A stretch of DNA of 64,000 nucleotides from Carettochelys insculpta (Eukaryota > Chordata > Testudines > Carettochelyidae), in contig NC_134161.1 in the NCBI RefSeq assembly GCF_033958435.1, forward strand, positions 10,478,001 to 10,542,000. Reading direction: 5' to 3'. The position numbers were made by a program, and so were the translations under genes. The notes below the pieces were generated by a model. That model was not told the DNA's origin. It saw only the letters and a list, made by a program, of their open reading frames with translations, and made no database searches. Positions 1-14,500 of this stretch are shown one piece after another (within the stretch, counting starts at the first letter, position 1; each line of letters opens with the position of its first letter).

Positions 1-2532
1 AAAGCATTTCTGAAAATCTTTCCAGAACAGCAATTAGGGTAGGAAGGGAAGAATGTGCAAAGAAGAGGCTGTTACCATTTAAAAAATAAAACTTGGTCCC
101 TTTTCACTGCTCTGCCATCTCACAATCAGGATGCAATTTGAGTGACATGCTCATTCAGCAATTCCCCAGCCCTTTCCACTGGTGACAGTGCAGGAGATCT
201 GGCATACTCAGGTGAAATGCTAGACTGGAGTGGCTCCTCTACCAACGAGCAGTGTCAAATAAAACACTACACAAGTTGTGTTGTTGGAGTTGCACAGGTC
301 CCCTGAGATAGGATCCCCCACAAGATGCTCTCCTGAGGTCAGTATATTGGCATATCTGCAAGCTGACTGAATTCCACTGAGTCAAACTGCCTACTGATCA
401 CTTTTGGAACTGGATCCCAGACCCTTTTTTTGAATTGCCCGAACCTGCTGTTCAAAGGTATCTAAATAGAGAACCCAGTGTTCAAGCCTGAGTGGCTAAA
501 TTTGGGGCCCAGTTCTCAAACCAAGAGGAAGGAACATTTAGGGATACACCTAAATGGCTGGTGGAGCCCTCCAGCTGTGGAATCATGCACCCAAACTTCC
601 CACTGAAGCTGCTGTAACAAGCTGCCATGTTGCATTTGCCTTTTAAAGGGAGACTGACACCTCTGTTACTAAGCACTGGCCCCAAAGCAGGGCTGCAGCA
701 TAGTTTGACTGGTAGCTCTTTGGTCTTTCCATGATTAATTACTTCTGAGCAGAGGTTGTTCAGCCTGACCCTGACTCAACTCGCTATGTCATAGACACAA
801 GACTTATTTTTACCCTGATCTCAATGCTGCTGTGACTGTGTGTGAATCAAGCAGCTTGGCAAACAGAAGGAGCCTTCACTCTGTCTTGTGAGTTCACTTG
901 ATTTAAGAAACACTTCGTCCACCAAAGGAAAAAAAAGTGATACAAAGGATTTAACTTTAAATTACCCTTAATCCCGCAGATATTTAGTGTGAATCCACAG
1001 AGCTTCCCACCAAACACTTGAGGGGATAAGATTTCTGGCTTTCTGAGATAGCTGGGTACAATTAACCTTTGCAGGATGGTAAAGAAGGAATTTCAAGTGA
1101 GGAAGAGAACAATGCCCAGGCTCTCTGTGGGTCAGGCAGAACTGCAGGATACTCTTTAAAAGAAACCCACAAGTACCAGGCTATCATCCGTGTGCAGAGA
1201 GTCTCCTCAAGCTGCAGGAAAAAAGGTCTCCAACTGCAGGATCCAGGGGGTATCTGCACATGAATACTCAAAGAGAGAGAGAGAGAGAGTGTGGAGAATT
1301 GGATTACTGACAAAGAGTGAGGTCCAACTCCCTGCTGCCAAAGTGAAATTATTCTGGCCTCTCTTCAGTGGATCAATAGCTGCTTGTGTCATGGTACAAT
1401 GGAAACCAGATGGAGGGAAGTCAGACCAGGACCTGGAAATAGGATATCTGCTCACAGATCCCATGGGCTCCAGCAGCAGCAGAATACTTCAGAATGCCAT
1501 CTTGTTTCCCCACCAGGATGCAAGAGGCACTCATATGGCTATGAAGGACATGCTTGCCAGAAAGGCTGCTGTGGAGTCCTGCCTTCTCCTGCCAAAACTT
1601 GTTCACTTTAATTGTTTAATCGATCACTCATTATTAGAAAAAGAATTACCAGACGTTCAAATCTCTTAAACACTAAAAAGGGCAGACAAACACAGACTTC
1701 ACGCTGCAAATTCAATTTGGGCAAGGGGAATAATTTAATCACCTGCCACTGGTGGCTTTATGATGTAACAAGTCTACCGGGCACATCTCAACATCTTGCT
1801 CTTCTACCACACTCATTCCCATCCTGCAGCTGAACAAGCGCCCTGCTATCCAATAATCATATAAGATGGGGAAAAGGGGAGGCTGGCTGTTTACCCAACC
1901 CATAGCATTACAAAATCCATTTTGTAAATGGTCTGTACCTTCGTGCAGTGCTGCCCCAGTTTTCCATATTCTTCCTAACCAGGAGGCTGGCTGTGTTCCC
2001 TCTGGGTTGCAAGGACTGCAGCCCCACTCTTGAAGCTCTGAGGCTGGAGCTAAGCTTTTAGAGTTCTGAAGATCTGAGCTGCCCAAACCCCCCGTTTTAT
2101 GATAACCATGAAATTATGATTTGCCCATTACAGGCTATATCAGAACCTTAGATCCAAACATTCCCAATCATTGAGGCATTCAAAATTCAATCTTCTCTCT
2201 GTACCATACCAGAACCAGCCTGCGCTGTAGAAGTTGATACAATGGCACACACTCTAACACACTTGCTTCTCCAGAGACAGAGCCCAGGTTGCAAACACTA
2301 GCCATGCTTCACAACCAAAGGAGAAAGCAAGTGGTAAGTGTGCCTTGGGGTGCAGCCTGGTTAAGATCCCACCCAGCTTCTACAGAAAACAACAGGAAAC
2401 TTTCCAGTGACATCAGTGGGAATTGGACCTAAGGCCAGGGGAGCCTGGAGCACCCACCACAAAAGCAAGCTATCGGTGTCACTGTTTTAATGATGAGAAC
2501 AGGCCAAACCAAAACAAATCTTTTCATCTTAC
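1..2532. other. GLB1L2/3-like intron 8 (left part)
   Basis: No exon recognised on either strand. A short GA tract is at 1273-1290. Otherwise unremarkable intronic sequence. Confidence 0.6.
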
Positions 2533-2597
2533 CTGTATTGTGTCCAGATAAACCAGGAGGCTGGAATCCACCTGCTGAAAGTTTACAGTGGCCAAAG
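2533..2597 (-). CDS. GLB1L2/3-like coding exon 8
   Basis: Acceptor TCTCAACAG|CTTTGG, donor ATACAG|GTAAGA. It encodes [20 protein letters not shown], aligning with the 'VLAAINLQ' region just before the nucleophile exon in GLB1L2. Phase and borders fit. I saw no exon for the nucleophile motif in positions 1-2532. Confidence 0.85.
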
Positions 2598-5500
2598 CTG
2601 TTGAGAAAGAGTCTTCATTAGTGTTGACTGGTAATCAATCCCTCAATCAATTCATATACCATGATGGGACATCAACCCATCACCCATTCAAAGCTTATTC
2701 CTGAATCATCGACTCAACATCCTGCAGAACACCTGCGTGATCCTTGAAGGGCTCTGATCCAAGTCCTGACCGACCATGAAGCTTCTCATCTTGTGAATTT
2801 CAACAAACAGGGTACAAGCTGCTGGTCACACTTGTAGCTCTGAAAGTTCAGACGCAGCTACAAAAAAGAGGCAACAGCAGCCCCCCTCCTGGGGTATCTC
2901 AAGGCTTAATTAGTGCGTGTAAAGCACATGGAGATCCTTGGACGAAAGACACTGGAAATAAGTTATTATTAGCAACTGTATCTGGATGTAATTCTCATCT
3001 CCTATGCTTTAGCTGCAGGATATTCTATCCCGAAGGAGGCTTACAGTTTAACAGTTCTGTGGGGGCGGGTGAACAAGAGCAGGGATTGAGAAACCATAAT
3101 ACAAATGAGATGGCTAGATCTCCCCATTCACGTCTACATCTCAGCAGGGAAGCACACCACTATTTTACCGGAAACAAGTCAACAGCTACGTTATGCCTGA
3201 TACGTGGCACTGCCTAGTCCAGCAGAACAAATGTAGATGGCACTCCAACAAGAATCTATGTTTGGAACAGAACACACAATTGCTCACTAACGCAATATTC
3301 ATACCACAACCCCGTGGGGTTGAAGACGAACCTTTAACTCTTCTCTTCCCCTTGCCTGACTTTTAAGACACTCGCGTCCAAGAGCTCTGGGATGTAAGGA
3401 GCTGTGGTACATATACTAGTAATAAAGAATGATGTTATTTCGTAATTTCAAAGAGAGAGGGCATCAGCTCCAGCCCCTGTTCTGTCAAGCACAGTGACTC
3501 AAACAGAATATTCGAAAAAGCCAGAGCCAGAATTGCAGCATTTTTATGCTGATTTGCACAGGTTTCTGTAACAAATGTGCAAACCCTGAATCTTTGGCAC
3601 AGATGAACAAGGTAATTCCTTTTGCAAGAACAAAACATGAATTTACTACCGGTGACTGTTCTCCATGCAAATCAAGAACACCACTGAAACTTGTGGGAAA
3701 ACGAAAACCTGAGCCTAAAGCAGGGCACAGCATTGACAGCAGCAGAGTTAGCTTTACACACATCCCACCCCAATTCTCTTCAGACCTGGAGGGACCAGGA
3801 GTTTGAATTCTGTGGATCATTCAGCCCTTAGGTTCACTGTCAACACGACTGTGAATGATGCATCAGCTTTTGCTAGCCTAGCCCAATAGTTAATCCTGCT
3901 CCAGCCTGTGGGGACAAACTGAAGCCTCTTGGCATTGCCATGGCAGTCTAAGGGGCTCTTGGATCTCCTTTCTTAGCCAACGTTGCTGGCTGATGGATCC
4001 ATACAGACAAAGAACTACAACTTCCAGTGCTACCCCCGAAGAGCTGCAGCATATACTGCATTCATGAGCACGGAGGGGATGTTTACCACCAGAGGCCTTG
4101 CTCCCACCCCAATTCCAATTCTATGGTCAGCAGGGCCCTTTAAGCCACAGAGCAAGGGCTAGAAGAGAACTACAGGACTGGCTACGACACCCTGGGCAGG
4201 TGCCCTTTTCGTTATGGATATTCTTCTCTGTGAGATGGGCATTAATGGCAATCATGCATATGCCAACATTTTAAAAGGCAATCAAGCCTCCACTGACCCT
4301 CAGGACCATTGCCTCTCCAGCCTCGTGGCAGCAGCTTCTCCTCTCACCTTCCCTTTTATTTCTACAGCAGATTTTATTACCTCCCCTTTCGGGTTTTCAC
4401 AGCCACCTCACTGCTGCAGCGGCGGCAGCATCACTCGAAGGCCTCGTTATTCTGTGTTCCTGATTACTTGACATGTTGACTCTAATGAGCAGATTGTTAT
4501 GACATCTAAATGGCAAATTGGTATCAAAGCCCTCTCATCACACAGCCCTCTAGAAAAGACAACTCTGAACAAGAGAGCTCCAAAGCGGTAAACATTCCCA
4601 GGGAAGCTGAGTGCTAAAAAAAAAGGGGACTTCCACCCTCCACCGCTTCCAAATACTGAGCTCACTGGCAGAAGGAGAGTGACCCTGTGTGGACAAAGCT
4701 GGAAACTGTTGTAGCTGAAAGGAAAACTAGAACCGGCTACACTACATCAGGGTGATATACTTCACAAGCTTTTTGGTTACACCAGGAACTCCTCTGCCCT
4801 CTCCCCCTTTTTGTTTGTTTAAAATTTAAAAGCATAAAGGAATGGGAAAAATCTCTTATTTTGTGGTTTCCACACAAGTTCTCTTTGGATTGAACATCAG
4901 CAGCACTTGTGACTCTGACTTAAGGGGTACGAACAAAGCCCTGCAACCGGCAAACAGTTACATAGAAGACCAATTACTACTCAGCTGGGTAGCCCTGATG
5001 AAGTCAATAGGAATAGTCAAGTGATTACAGGCTAGTTGCAAGATCAGGCCTGGGAAAAGCACCCTCTCAACATGGTTCTGTATACAATGCCATCAAATGC
5101 AAAACACAAAGTGGGGCTGATGCACTTGGGTTTCTGTATGGCTAACAGCAGAGGGGTTGCTAAGATAAGGCTTTTAGGTGTTATTTTTAGGGACACTGTA
5201 GCTCTTGTTTGGAGGATTTCTTTTTAATTTTTTTTTAAACTATTTCCTTGGATTTACACCACAAAAGTCAACTCATCCCTCCCCACTCCTCTTCTCACCC
5301 CAGAAGAGCCATACTCTAGGGACAGGTGCATGAACACCACAGTACCCCAGGGCAAGCTAACCTACCCTTCCACAAACTATTTTCAACACTTCCAGAATGG
5401 ACAATTTCATTCTTTCATCTTGGCTTTTAATAAGGTCGTCTTACTTTTAACCTGGAGCACAAAATCTTAACAAAAGGTAAATGTACTTTCAATAATTCTT

Positions 5501-8500
5501 AAGAGTACCCAGTACTTATAGGTACGTGTTTTTAAGGTGTTAAATTGAAATAAAGAGCTAGAGCATTATTATGAGCATCAATCATAATTTCAACATCTTT
5601 GCTCAATACCTCTTGGTCTCTGAAGCACTCCAAAGGACATTGCAGATACTCATTGCCAAATAGGACAAGGTAGCTATAAAACAAGAGTTCTCAAACTGGG
5701 GTTGAGTTCCCTCAGGAAGTTGTGAGGTTATTACATGGGGGGACCACAAGCTGCCAGCCTTCACTCCCAAACCCAGGTTTGCCTCCATCATTTCTAAGAA
5801 TGTTAAAAAGTGTTCTAAATTTGTAAGGAGGGACTCACATTCAGACACTTGCTGTGCGAGTACAAAAGTTTGAGAATCGCTGCATAGATGTTTAAAAATT
5901 TTTGACACCTCCACATGGACTGGAATGTAATACATAAGTCCTCAGTGCCCTAACAGGTTATACAGCCACGTATGGCACAACCCTCCTGCCACACATATCC
6001 AACTAATCACACTGAAAATGAACATGCAACTAAGCTCTTTTGGACTCTCTTTTAGTTCCATATTTGTACGGCACCTAGTACAATGGGTGGGCCTTGACTT
6101 GTGTTCCTATGTACCACCAAAACAACAGCAACAACAACAAAAATAAAGATGTACCAAAGTAAATGTATCTCCTTTCATTTGAGGCATCAGTCTTTTCCAC
6201 CATTACAGACTATAAGTGTAGCTTTAACTTTTCCCCTTGAAAAGTATGGCAGTGCTACATACCTTCTTCCACGTAGCCAGAAGTCAATCCATCCTTGTTG
6301 TCAGAAGTCATTAACAGTTCCACAATCCCTCTGTCTAACAGGGCCTAAATGAAAAATAAAATGATGCTGGGACCTGAATTTAACATTTCACCTGAACACT
6401 AACGAGATCTGGTTCAGTATCATTCTTCTCCAGGGTGGAGGAAGGAGGGATAGGGAACAAACCTTTTAATCTGAAGCTTCCAAACTACAGGTTGAATCTC
6501 TCCTCTCTGGCACTGTCTCGTCCAGCAACATCTGTAATCCAGCATGATTTTAGGCAGCTGGATGACCACTTATCATGGTGTGGCCAAGTCACCTGCTGTT
6601 GCATAAAGTTCCCTTGCAGCCATTAGCCCTGGCTCTCAGTGTTTTGTGCTGTTATTTAGCTCTGATTTACCCCTAAATGTCTTCTAAGAGTGAAAGTGTT
6701 GGCAATACTGCTAGACAATACTGACATTCAGTAGTCTGGTAAATTCTCTTGTCTGGCATCAGTTAGGTCTTGAGAATGCTGGATGAGAGAAATTCAACCT
6801 GTATTTTTGTTCACTCACTGAAAGAAACAAGAGGCGCTTAATATGGGGCCACAGCTCCGAACCTCACAGTAAAGCACTATGCTACTTTCCAGCCAAAATT
6901 GGCGAGCTAAACATTAAACCACATCTTATTCCTGTTTCCACTGACGTTGATGGCAAAATCCCCATTCATTTCAATGGGAGCAGGTGCCCACCCTTTCACT
7001 TACTGTCATATTTTACAAGAAAAGTGGTGTGTGTGTGTGTGTGTGTGTCCGTCTCTCTACCCAACCCTGCCCTCTACTCTGCCTCCCTTCATTTGTCCCC
7101 AAGACTCTTCATTTGACCAGGCCTTCACCCTCCTACTGTCCTCTAAAATTTCAAGGCTACGTATCCCAGGTAGGCAATATTTTGAACATATCTAGTAGTT
7201 CTGCTGCTTTCAATTCCAAGGTGAAGGACGGGAAAAAACCCATCATCCTTCCTTCCATTTAACATAAAAACCAGAGTGGGTTAGCAGAATCACCAAATAA
7301 CGAACACATCTCTCATTCATTTCTGGACATAGGTCAGGGTAAACATGCCAAGGAAAATCCTGAATGGTAAGTGCTGAACGATGACTTTTTTAAGCTCTCC
7401 AACATCACACGAGTGTGAGTGAGGGTATTTCAAGACTTGGTTAATCACACTAGATCCTTATTATAGCTTGTATGTTACCTTGCATTGCATTTGTATTAGT
7501 AAAGAACAATCCGATAGTACAAGCACAGGCTGGAGAGCCATGAACTCTCTCCCCAATTCCAGTGATCATACTCTCCACCACAACCACATGCCCTTTGCTA
7601 AAACACCTATGGCTTGTTCCAGCACCCAGCGAAACCAGCAGGAGACTTTCTATTAACTTTCATAGTTCCTTTGGATCAAAACTCTTTCTGCTTCTCTTTC
7701 ACCACCTAGTAAAATGGCAATAAATACCCCTCAGTCTGAACCAGGGTTATCTGCAAGGATTCGTTAGCTAATGTCTGTAAAGCACTTTCATGGTGAACAT
7801 TTACATAATGCACAGTCACACACAGGGAAGTTAATTTCTCAGGTCATAACATTGGATTAATTTAAAGAAATATGTCAGAGATACATCAGTCTGGTTACAT
7901 TTTCTTTGCCAGTTGCTGTTCATCATTATACTGCATTCACTATCATATTTACTCCTTAATGCACATGTGCATTAGGGCAAAATTCATTTACTCTGGAAAT
8001 TTTACAATTTCTCTGACTGGAAGTTATTTAATATTCCCAGAGTGCTGCACAAATACTTGGTTTGCATTTACTTATTTATTACTTGGTTGGTTGTTTAAAA
8101 AAGAAAAAAAATCAGTAAGGAGCTGAACATTAAAATGCATGACAGGATTTCAAGGTTCTGCAGGAAAGCCAGAATTAGAAACAGAGTCAAAAGGTAGGTA
8201 CAGGTGCATGTATTCAGATAATCACAGCAGCAAAGTTACTGAATGTGTGCTCATGTACCTTAAGGAAGGTGGCTGCTGATAAAGGCAGTAATGACAAGGA
8301 CACGGAAGGGTAAAGGCGGCATGTTTGATGGGGAGTAGGATCTTAAGAGGCTTTGTTTTTAATCTACACGTCAATTTTAAGACCACCGCACTGTGTTAAC
8401 AACACACATAAGATGATCTACAATCACAGACAAGCAAAGGTACTTGAAGTAACCAGCCCATCACAGTGAAAATTCAGAGACCTAGCAAGGAAGAGATTGC

Positions 8501-11500
8501 TGGAGTCTTAGCTGTCAGTACCTCTGTATCAACACTTTACCACATTCTCATCCAAAGCAAAGAGGGAGAACCCAGGAACACTGATTTCCTAGTCCCTCCT
8601 CTCCAGCCACTCAACAATGCAGCCTTAAACATAAAGCGTCACACACAATCCCTGAGCAGAAGGAAAAAGCCTTGCAAGATTGTATTCACCCGCTCATCTG
8701 AGGCATGTTATTTGTTTTGACAGGTCAATGAAATTTCAATAGCTTTTTCATCATTATAATGGTAAAGGTGAGCAAGCAGACTTTACACCTGGGCTGGTAA
8801 GTGGTAAAGGCTGATCTCAGGGTAATGCAATAATGCCATCCCCATATCAGAGTGACACAGGATGCAAACAACCATTTAGTTACATGCTCACCACTTGACA
8901 TAAATGGGAGCCTGAACTAGACAGACTTTTTCAAATGGCTCTAACATTCTCTGTTCAGACTAGAAATTAACCTTCTAGCCTGTTAACTAGGGCATGTCAT
9001 CTTATACTCTCCACGGAGGCAAAGACTGAGTGAACGCAGGAGGAGAATCACTCAAAGAGGATTATGAATCTCGCCATGTGACTCCTTTGGCTGAACACGT
9101 GCAGGCTCATTGTGAGGAATAGGATGACCTGAGCCAGAATTAATCCATTTAACTCTCTCACTGGCTTCTACTAGAAGGGGGCTGCCAGGTTAAAGCAGGA
9201 GCTGCCAATGCCATAGCAGACAAGCAGGGGATGCAGTGAGTTTATGGTGCAAATATGGACCTGTAAACACAATACTCTACGGAGGGGGGCACTGAGGATA
9301 AAATAGCACTGTGCCACCTGTCTGAAACCAATGGATGTGTGAGAGGAGACCAGGGTGGAGAGTCTTCATTGACTTCCCTCCCCAACTCCCAAGATCATAA
9401 TAGTTTCTTTCAATCTTCCACATTTGCAACACAAGCGTTGGAAAACAGAACATCTCCCCCACAGCACACGCACGTGAAGAGGAAGTAACTTCCCTCTCAT
9501 ATACAGCAGGATTCTTAGGCTCTCACGGGAAGATCACAAGATGACTTTCGGAGCCACAAAGTAGTGCTGGTTAATTATCTGCACTAGCATGGGCAGCGTG
9601 TCAGCAGTAGGTGGGCAAATCAATATAGCTCATATCTGATCCACCAGGATACCAGCTCTTTTTCTCCCATTTTAGAAGCTCAGGCTGAGACATGATCTTT
9701 GCTTAAGATCAGGGAAGCATTAGTCAAATTAGTCTGCCTGGCTAATGCTGAGCTCCAGCTTATGAGGTTTAGAAGTTTGTGGCTTACAGAAATCTCCTTT
9801 CCAGGGAAAGCACTGGATCTCGCATGCCTGAGAACCACCACAGAACTGGTTCTGATCTGGAGAGTGGGAATGAGCACAGCAGGGGACAGCCTTGCCCAGG
9901 GCCAAGTAGGTGCTCCTGTGTTTTCTGGGAAGACCTCAAGGAGTGCAACAGTCAGCATACAGATTTCAAGGGGGTAGCTGTGTTAGTTTATACCTGCAAA
10001 AACAACGAGAAGTCCTATGGCACCTTATAGACTAACAGATAGTCTATAAGCTGTTAGTTTATAAGGTGCCACAGGACTTCTCGTTGTTTTAGCCAGCAAG
10101 CACAGACTCTTGTCTGCAGTGAAGGGCTTAGACAGGACCTCTTTCCTTTTCATAATACAAGGTGGATCAATTCACTTGATACAGAAACGTGGGTATTGGA
10201 GATTAGCTGGATCAGACACTGAACCTGGTAAGGTCCTCCAAGGCTGTGCAGGTCTCAGCAGAAGTTTATAGGAGTGCAAGAAAGGAGGAAGCTAAAAACC
10301 AGGCTCAGGAGGTGCCTGATGAATGGAAGAGTGGGAGTGCCAACATTACCATTTTAACGTAGGTCATGTAGCGAGGGTCTTTGGCATAAGAACCATATTC
10401 GTTCTCCACCTGCACGGCGATGATGGGACCCCCCTTCTTGTACTGTAGGGAGAGAGAGGAGAAGCTGATCACCAGCGTTCAGAGTTTCTAACTTAGCTGA
10501 AACTAGGGTTATACCACTCCTGAGCTGATGAAAATGAAAACATGCGAGCAGGAGAAAGGATCGCACTTCTACAGCTAAAGTGGAAAAGCCTCAACCTTCC
10601 AAGCTACGGAAAACCTGCACTGTTGCTGCTTTGGGGATGGGGGACAAGGGTGGGGAAGAAGAAGGCGATATAATGGGAGCTCCATCTTTCTGAGCATCTC
10701 CTTCTTCCACAGAACTCAGTAATGGAAGAGCTTGGACGCTAGGACTGCCCCCCAAAACCCCAACTTATAAGCAACTCACTATATCCGCAAGGCTACCGCT
10801 GCAGTACAAGCTGGTTCATGAGATGATGTCAGCACATTTGCCAGTAATCTGAGGCCACTGCATGGGCGGACTCTAACGCTTACAGCAATCAGGTCCCCGA
10901 AAGAGAGAGTGATGCATCCTACTTACCTGAAGAGGGACCACTTTGGCCATCAAGTGATCAAAATAGGAATCCACAGCCTCTGTGAAGCCCTTGTAGGTTG
11001 TTCTCAGTTGCATGTCAGGGTCTCGGAGTAGCCAGCTAGGAGAAAATAGAAGGAGATTCCTAGAGTGATCAGAAACTGTTCAGCAGAAACAGCAGCAGGG
11101 TAAATCAACTGAGCAATCACTTCTGCCCCAACAGGCATGCATTACTGCCACTTGCTTATATGTCACACAGTTCAGGCAGGAAGAACTGCCATTTTTTGGT
11201 CATTTGACTCAGCAGCAGCATTTTTTGGTCATTTGACTCCATACTGATGGTTTCTTGAGAGGTGTTGAGCTCCCAGAGAGATAGATGGGAACTAAAGGTC
11301 CTCTGCATCTTCTTGAAAGTACATGACAATATCAGGCCCGAAGAAAGATATACACAGGCCATAATCATGGTCTGTACTTTTACCCACTGCCTTCACACAC
11401 AGAGATGCATAACTCCACCTACATTTGTTAAGAGTTCAAACCAAGGTTGCAGATTTTAGCCACCTGTCACCTTCTCTCTCTCAACACTACACTCTCAATC

Positions 11501-14500
11501 TGAACTTGGGAGATTCACTCCCATTCATGATATTTCATGTACACAGACATAGTGATTTTGTCCTGAATTCAAATTAACTGTAGTATACAACATGCCGTTT
11601 GAGTGACTCGTTAAATGACACATTGTAAGGTTTCCTTTTCTCTAATTCACACCTATAATCAAAATATGCTCAGTTTCCAAGTCAATACGGCTTTTTCGCT
11701 GCACATAGTTCTGCAAAAGCATTTAGGAGCTCAGTGTCACCTGGGGTTCTCTCTTTCTGAGACATCAGTGCCAGTGACTATGCTCCTGCACCAGAAGTTT
11801 AGACATTAGTGTGGATAATTCAAGAGGCAAAACACAAGTCAGTTTGCTCTTGCTTGTGTCGTCAGAGATGACTCAAAGACGGGCAGATGTGATGAATGAC
11901 GACAGTGACTTTACAGCTATATTGTATCTTTTATGATGAACAGGGCATGAGAGTTAAAAATCCCTTTACCCTAGACTACAAGAAAGCCACCTCTCTTGAG
12001 TGGAACACATCAACTATTTCGCAGAAAGAGCACTATTACACAGACATTTACACCATGAATGGCAAAAGGGGGGATTTAAGCATGTTTCATGTAAGAAAGG
12101 AACTCTTCTACAGAATCACTTTCCTGACTCTAATCCCATTAAGCGCGCTTAAAATGCACACCTCCACTGACATTTGTTATAGAGTCCAAAGCAAGATTCC
12201 AGATTCTAACCATTCATCACTCTCTCCCTCAACAAGGTACTTGGAATCTGAACTTGGGAGACATTCACATTCTTGATTTCTCACGTTAAGCTTTATACCG
12301 CAGGAGACAGAGGGGTTCTTTTTGTTTTTGAACTGAATCATTCTTGAGCCATCAGTAATGAAAAAATGCCCTTTCTGGAAAGAGGTTGCAGTGGGTTGCG
12401 AGAGCAGTCAATGACCTCCATAGTCTATTGTGACATAGGGCCATTGCTCAGTGAGGAGGGAGAAACAGTAACAGGGAACTTGGAAATGGCAGAGATGCTT
12501 AATGACTTCTTTGTTTCGGTCTTCACTGAGAAGTCTGATGAAGCAATGCCCAACATCGTGAATGCTAGTGGGAAAGGGGTAGGGTTAGAAGTTGAAATAA
12601 AAAAAGAACAAGTTAAAAATCACTCAGGAAAATTAGATGTCTGCAAGTCATCAGGGCCTGATGAAATGCACCCTAGAATACTCAAAGAGCTGATAGAGGA
12701 GGTATCTGAGCCTTTAGCTATCATCTTTGGAAAATCATGGGAGACAGAAGCGATTCCAGAAGACTGGAAAAGGGAAAATATAGTGCCCATCTATAAAAAG
12801 GGAAATAAGAATAACCCAGGAAACTACAGGCCAGTCAGCTTAACTTCAGTGCCAGGAAAAATAATGGAGCGGGTAATTAAAAAAATCATCTGCAAGCACT
12901 TGGAAGGTGGTAAGGTAATAGGAAACAGCCAGCATGGGTCTGTAAAGAATAAATCTTGTCAAACTAATCTGATAGCTTTCTTTGATAGGATAACGAGCCT
13001 TGTGGATAGGGGAGAAGCGGTAGATGTGGTCTACCTAGACTTTAGTAAAGCATTTGATATGGTCTCATGATATTCTTATCAAAAAACGAGGCAAATACAA
13101 TTTAGATGAGGCTACTATAAGGTGGGTGCATAACTGGCTGGATAACCATACCCAGAGATTAGTTCTTAATGGTTCTCAATATTGCTGGAAAAGTATAAAG
13201 AGTGGGGTTCCGCAGGGTCTGTGTTAGGACCGGTTCTGTTCAATGTCTTCATCAATGATTTAGATATTGGCATAGAAAGTACGCTTATTAAGTTGCAGAT
13301 GATACCAAGCTGGGAGGGGTTGCGACTACTTTGGAGGATAGGGTCAAAATTCAAAATGATCTGGATAAATTGGAGAAATGGTCTGAGGTAAACAGGATGA
13401 AGTTTAATACGGACAAATGCAAAGTGCTCCACTTGGGAAGGAACAATCAGTTTCACACACACAGACTGGGGAGAGACTGTCTAGGAATGACTACAGCAGA
13501 AAGGGATCTAGGGATTATAGTGGACCACAAGCTAAATATGAGTCAACAGTGTGATGCTGTTGCAAAAAAAGCAAACATGATTCTGGGATGCATTAACAGG
13601 TGTGCTGTGAACAAGACACGAGAAGTCATTCTTCCGCTCTACTCTGCGCCGGTTAGGCCTCAGCTGGAGTATTGTGTCCAGTTCTGGGCACCGCACTTCA
13701 AAAAAGATGTGGAGAAACTAGAGAGGGTCCAGAAAAGAGCGACAAGAATGATTAAAGGTCTAGAGAATGCGACCTATGAAAAAAGGTTGAAAGAACTGGG
13801 CTTGTTTAGTTTGGAAAAGAGAAGATTGAGGGGGACATGATAGCAGTTTTCAGGTATCTAAAAGGGAGTCATAAGGAGGAAGGAGAGAACTTGTTCTTCT
13901 TGGCCTCTGAGGCTAGAACAAGAGGCAACGGGCTTAAACTGCAGCAAGGGAGGTTTAGGTTGGACATTAGGAAAAAGTTCCTAACTGTCAGGGCGGTCAA
14001 ACAGTAGAATAAATTGCCAAGGGAGGTTGTGGAATCTCCATCGCTGGAGACATTTAAGAACAGGTTAGACAGACATCTATCAGGGATGGTTTAGATAGTA
14101 CTTGGTCCTGCCATTGGGGCAGGGGGCTGGACTCGATGGCCTCTCGAGGTCCCTTCCAGTCCTAGTGTTCTACGATTCTATTCTTGAGCTTACTGAATTC
14201 TACCCATCAATGCTCCTGCATAAAAATCCCTCCTAAACTAAGCTTCTAACACCTCTCAATCACCACCCCAACGAACACTTTCACACAATCTGCCGCTTCA
14301 CTTCTAGTGCAGCTCTACAAGAATTGACTGTTCTGCTTGGGACAGCATAGGAACAATAGCTATGTATCCAAGTGCTGTATTCTGCATAGCTGTTACAGTC
14401 TCATCGCAGTAACTCTCTTCACGGCCTTTCCTTACAGGAGAAAGCATCGGTTAACACGAAGAGCATGGGTCTGACAGTTAGAACTACTGGGTCAGTTATC

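Larger units (their letters stand above)
6345..10349. other. GLB1L2/3-like intron 6
   Basis: Contains a TA-flanked MITE (6488-6801), a GT microsatellite (7026-7048) and the 9999-10090 hairpin. Nothing coding recognised. Confidence 0.6.

Noticed and set aside
12366..13070. 234-residue open frame as a host gene
   Set aside because: It is CR1 reverse transcriptase, truncated and frame-broken.
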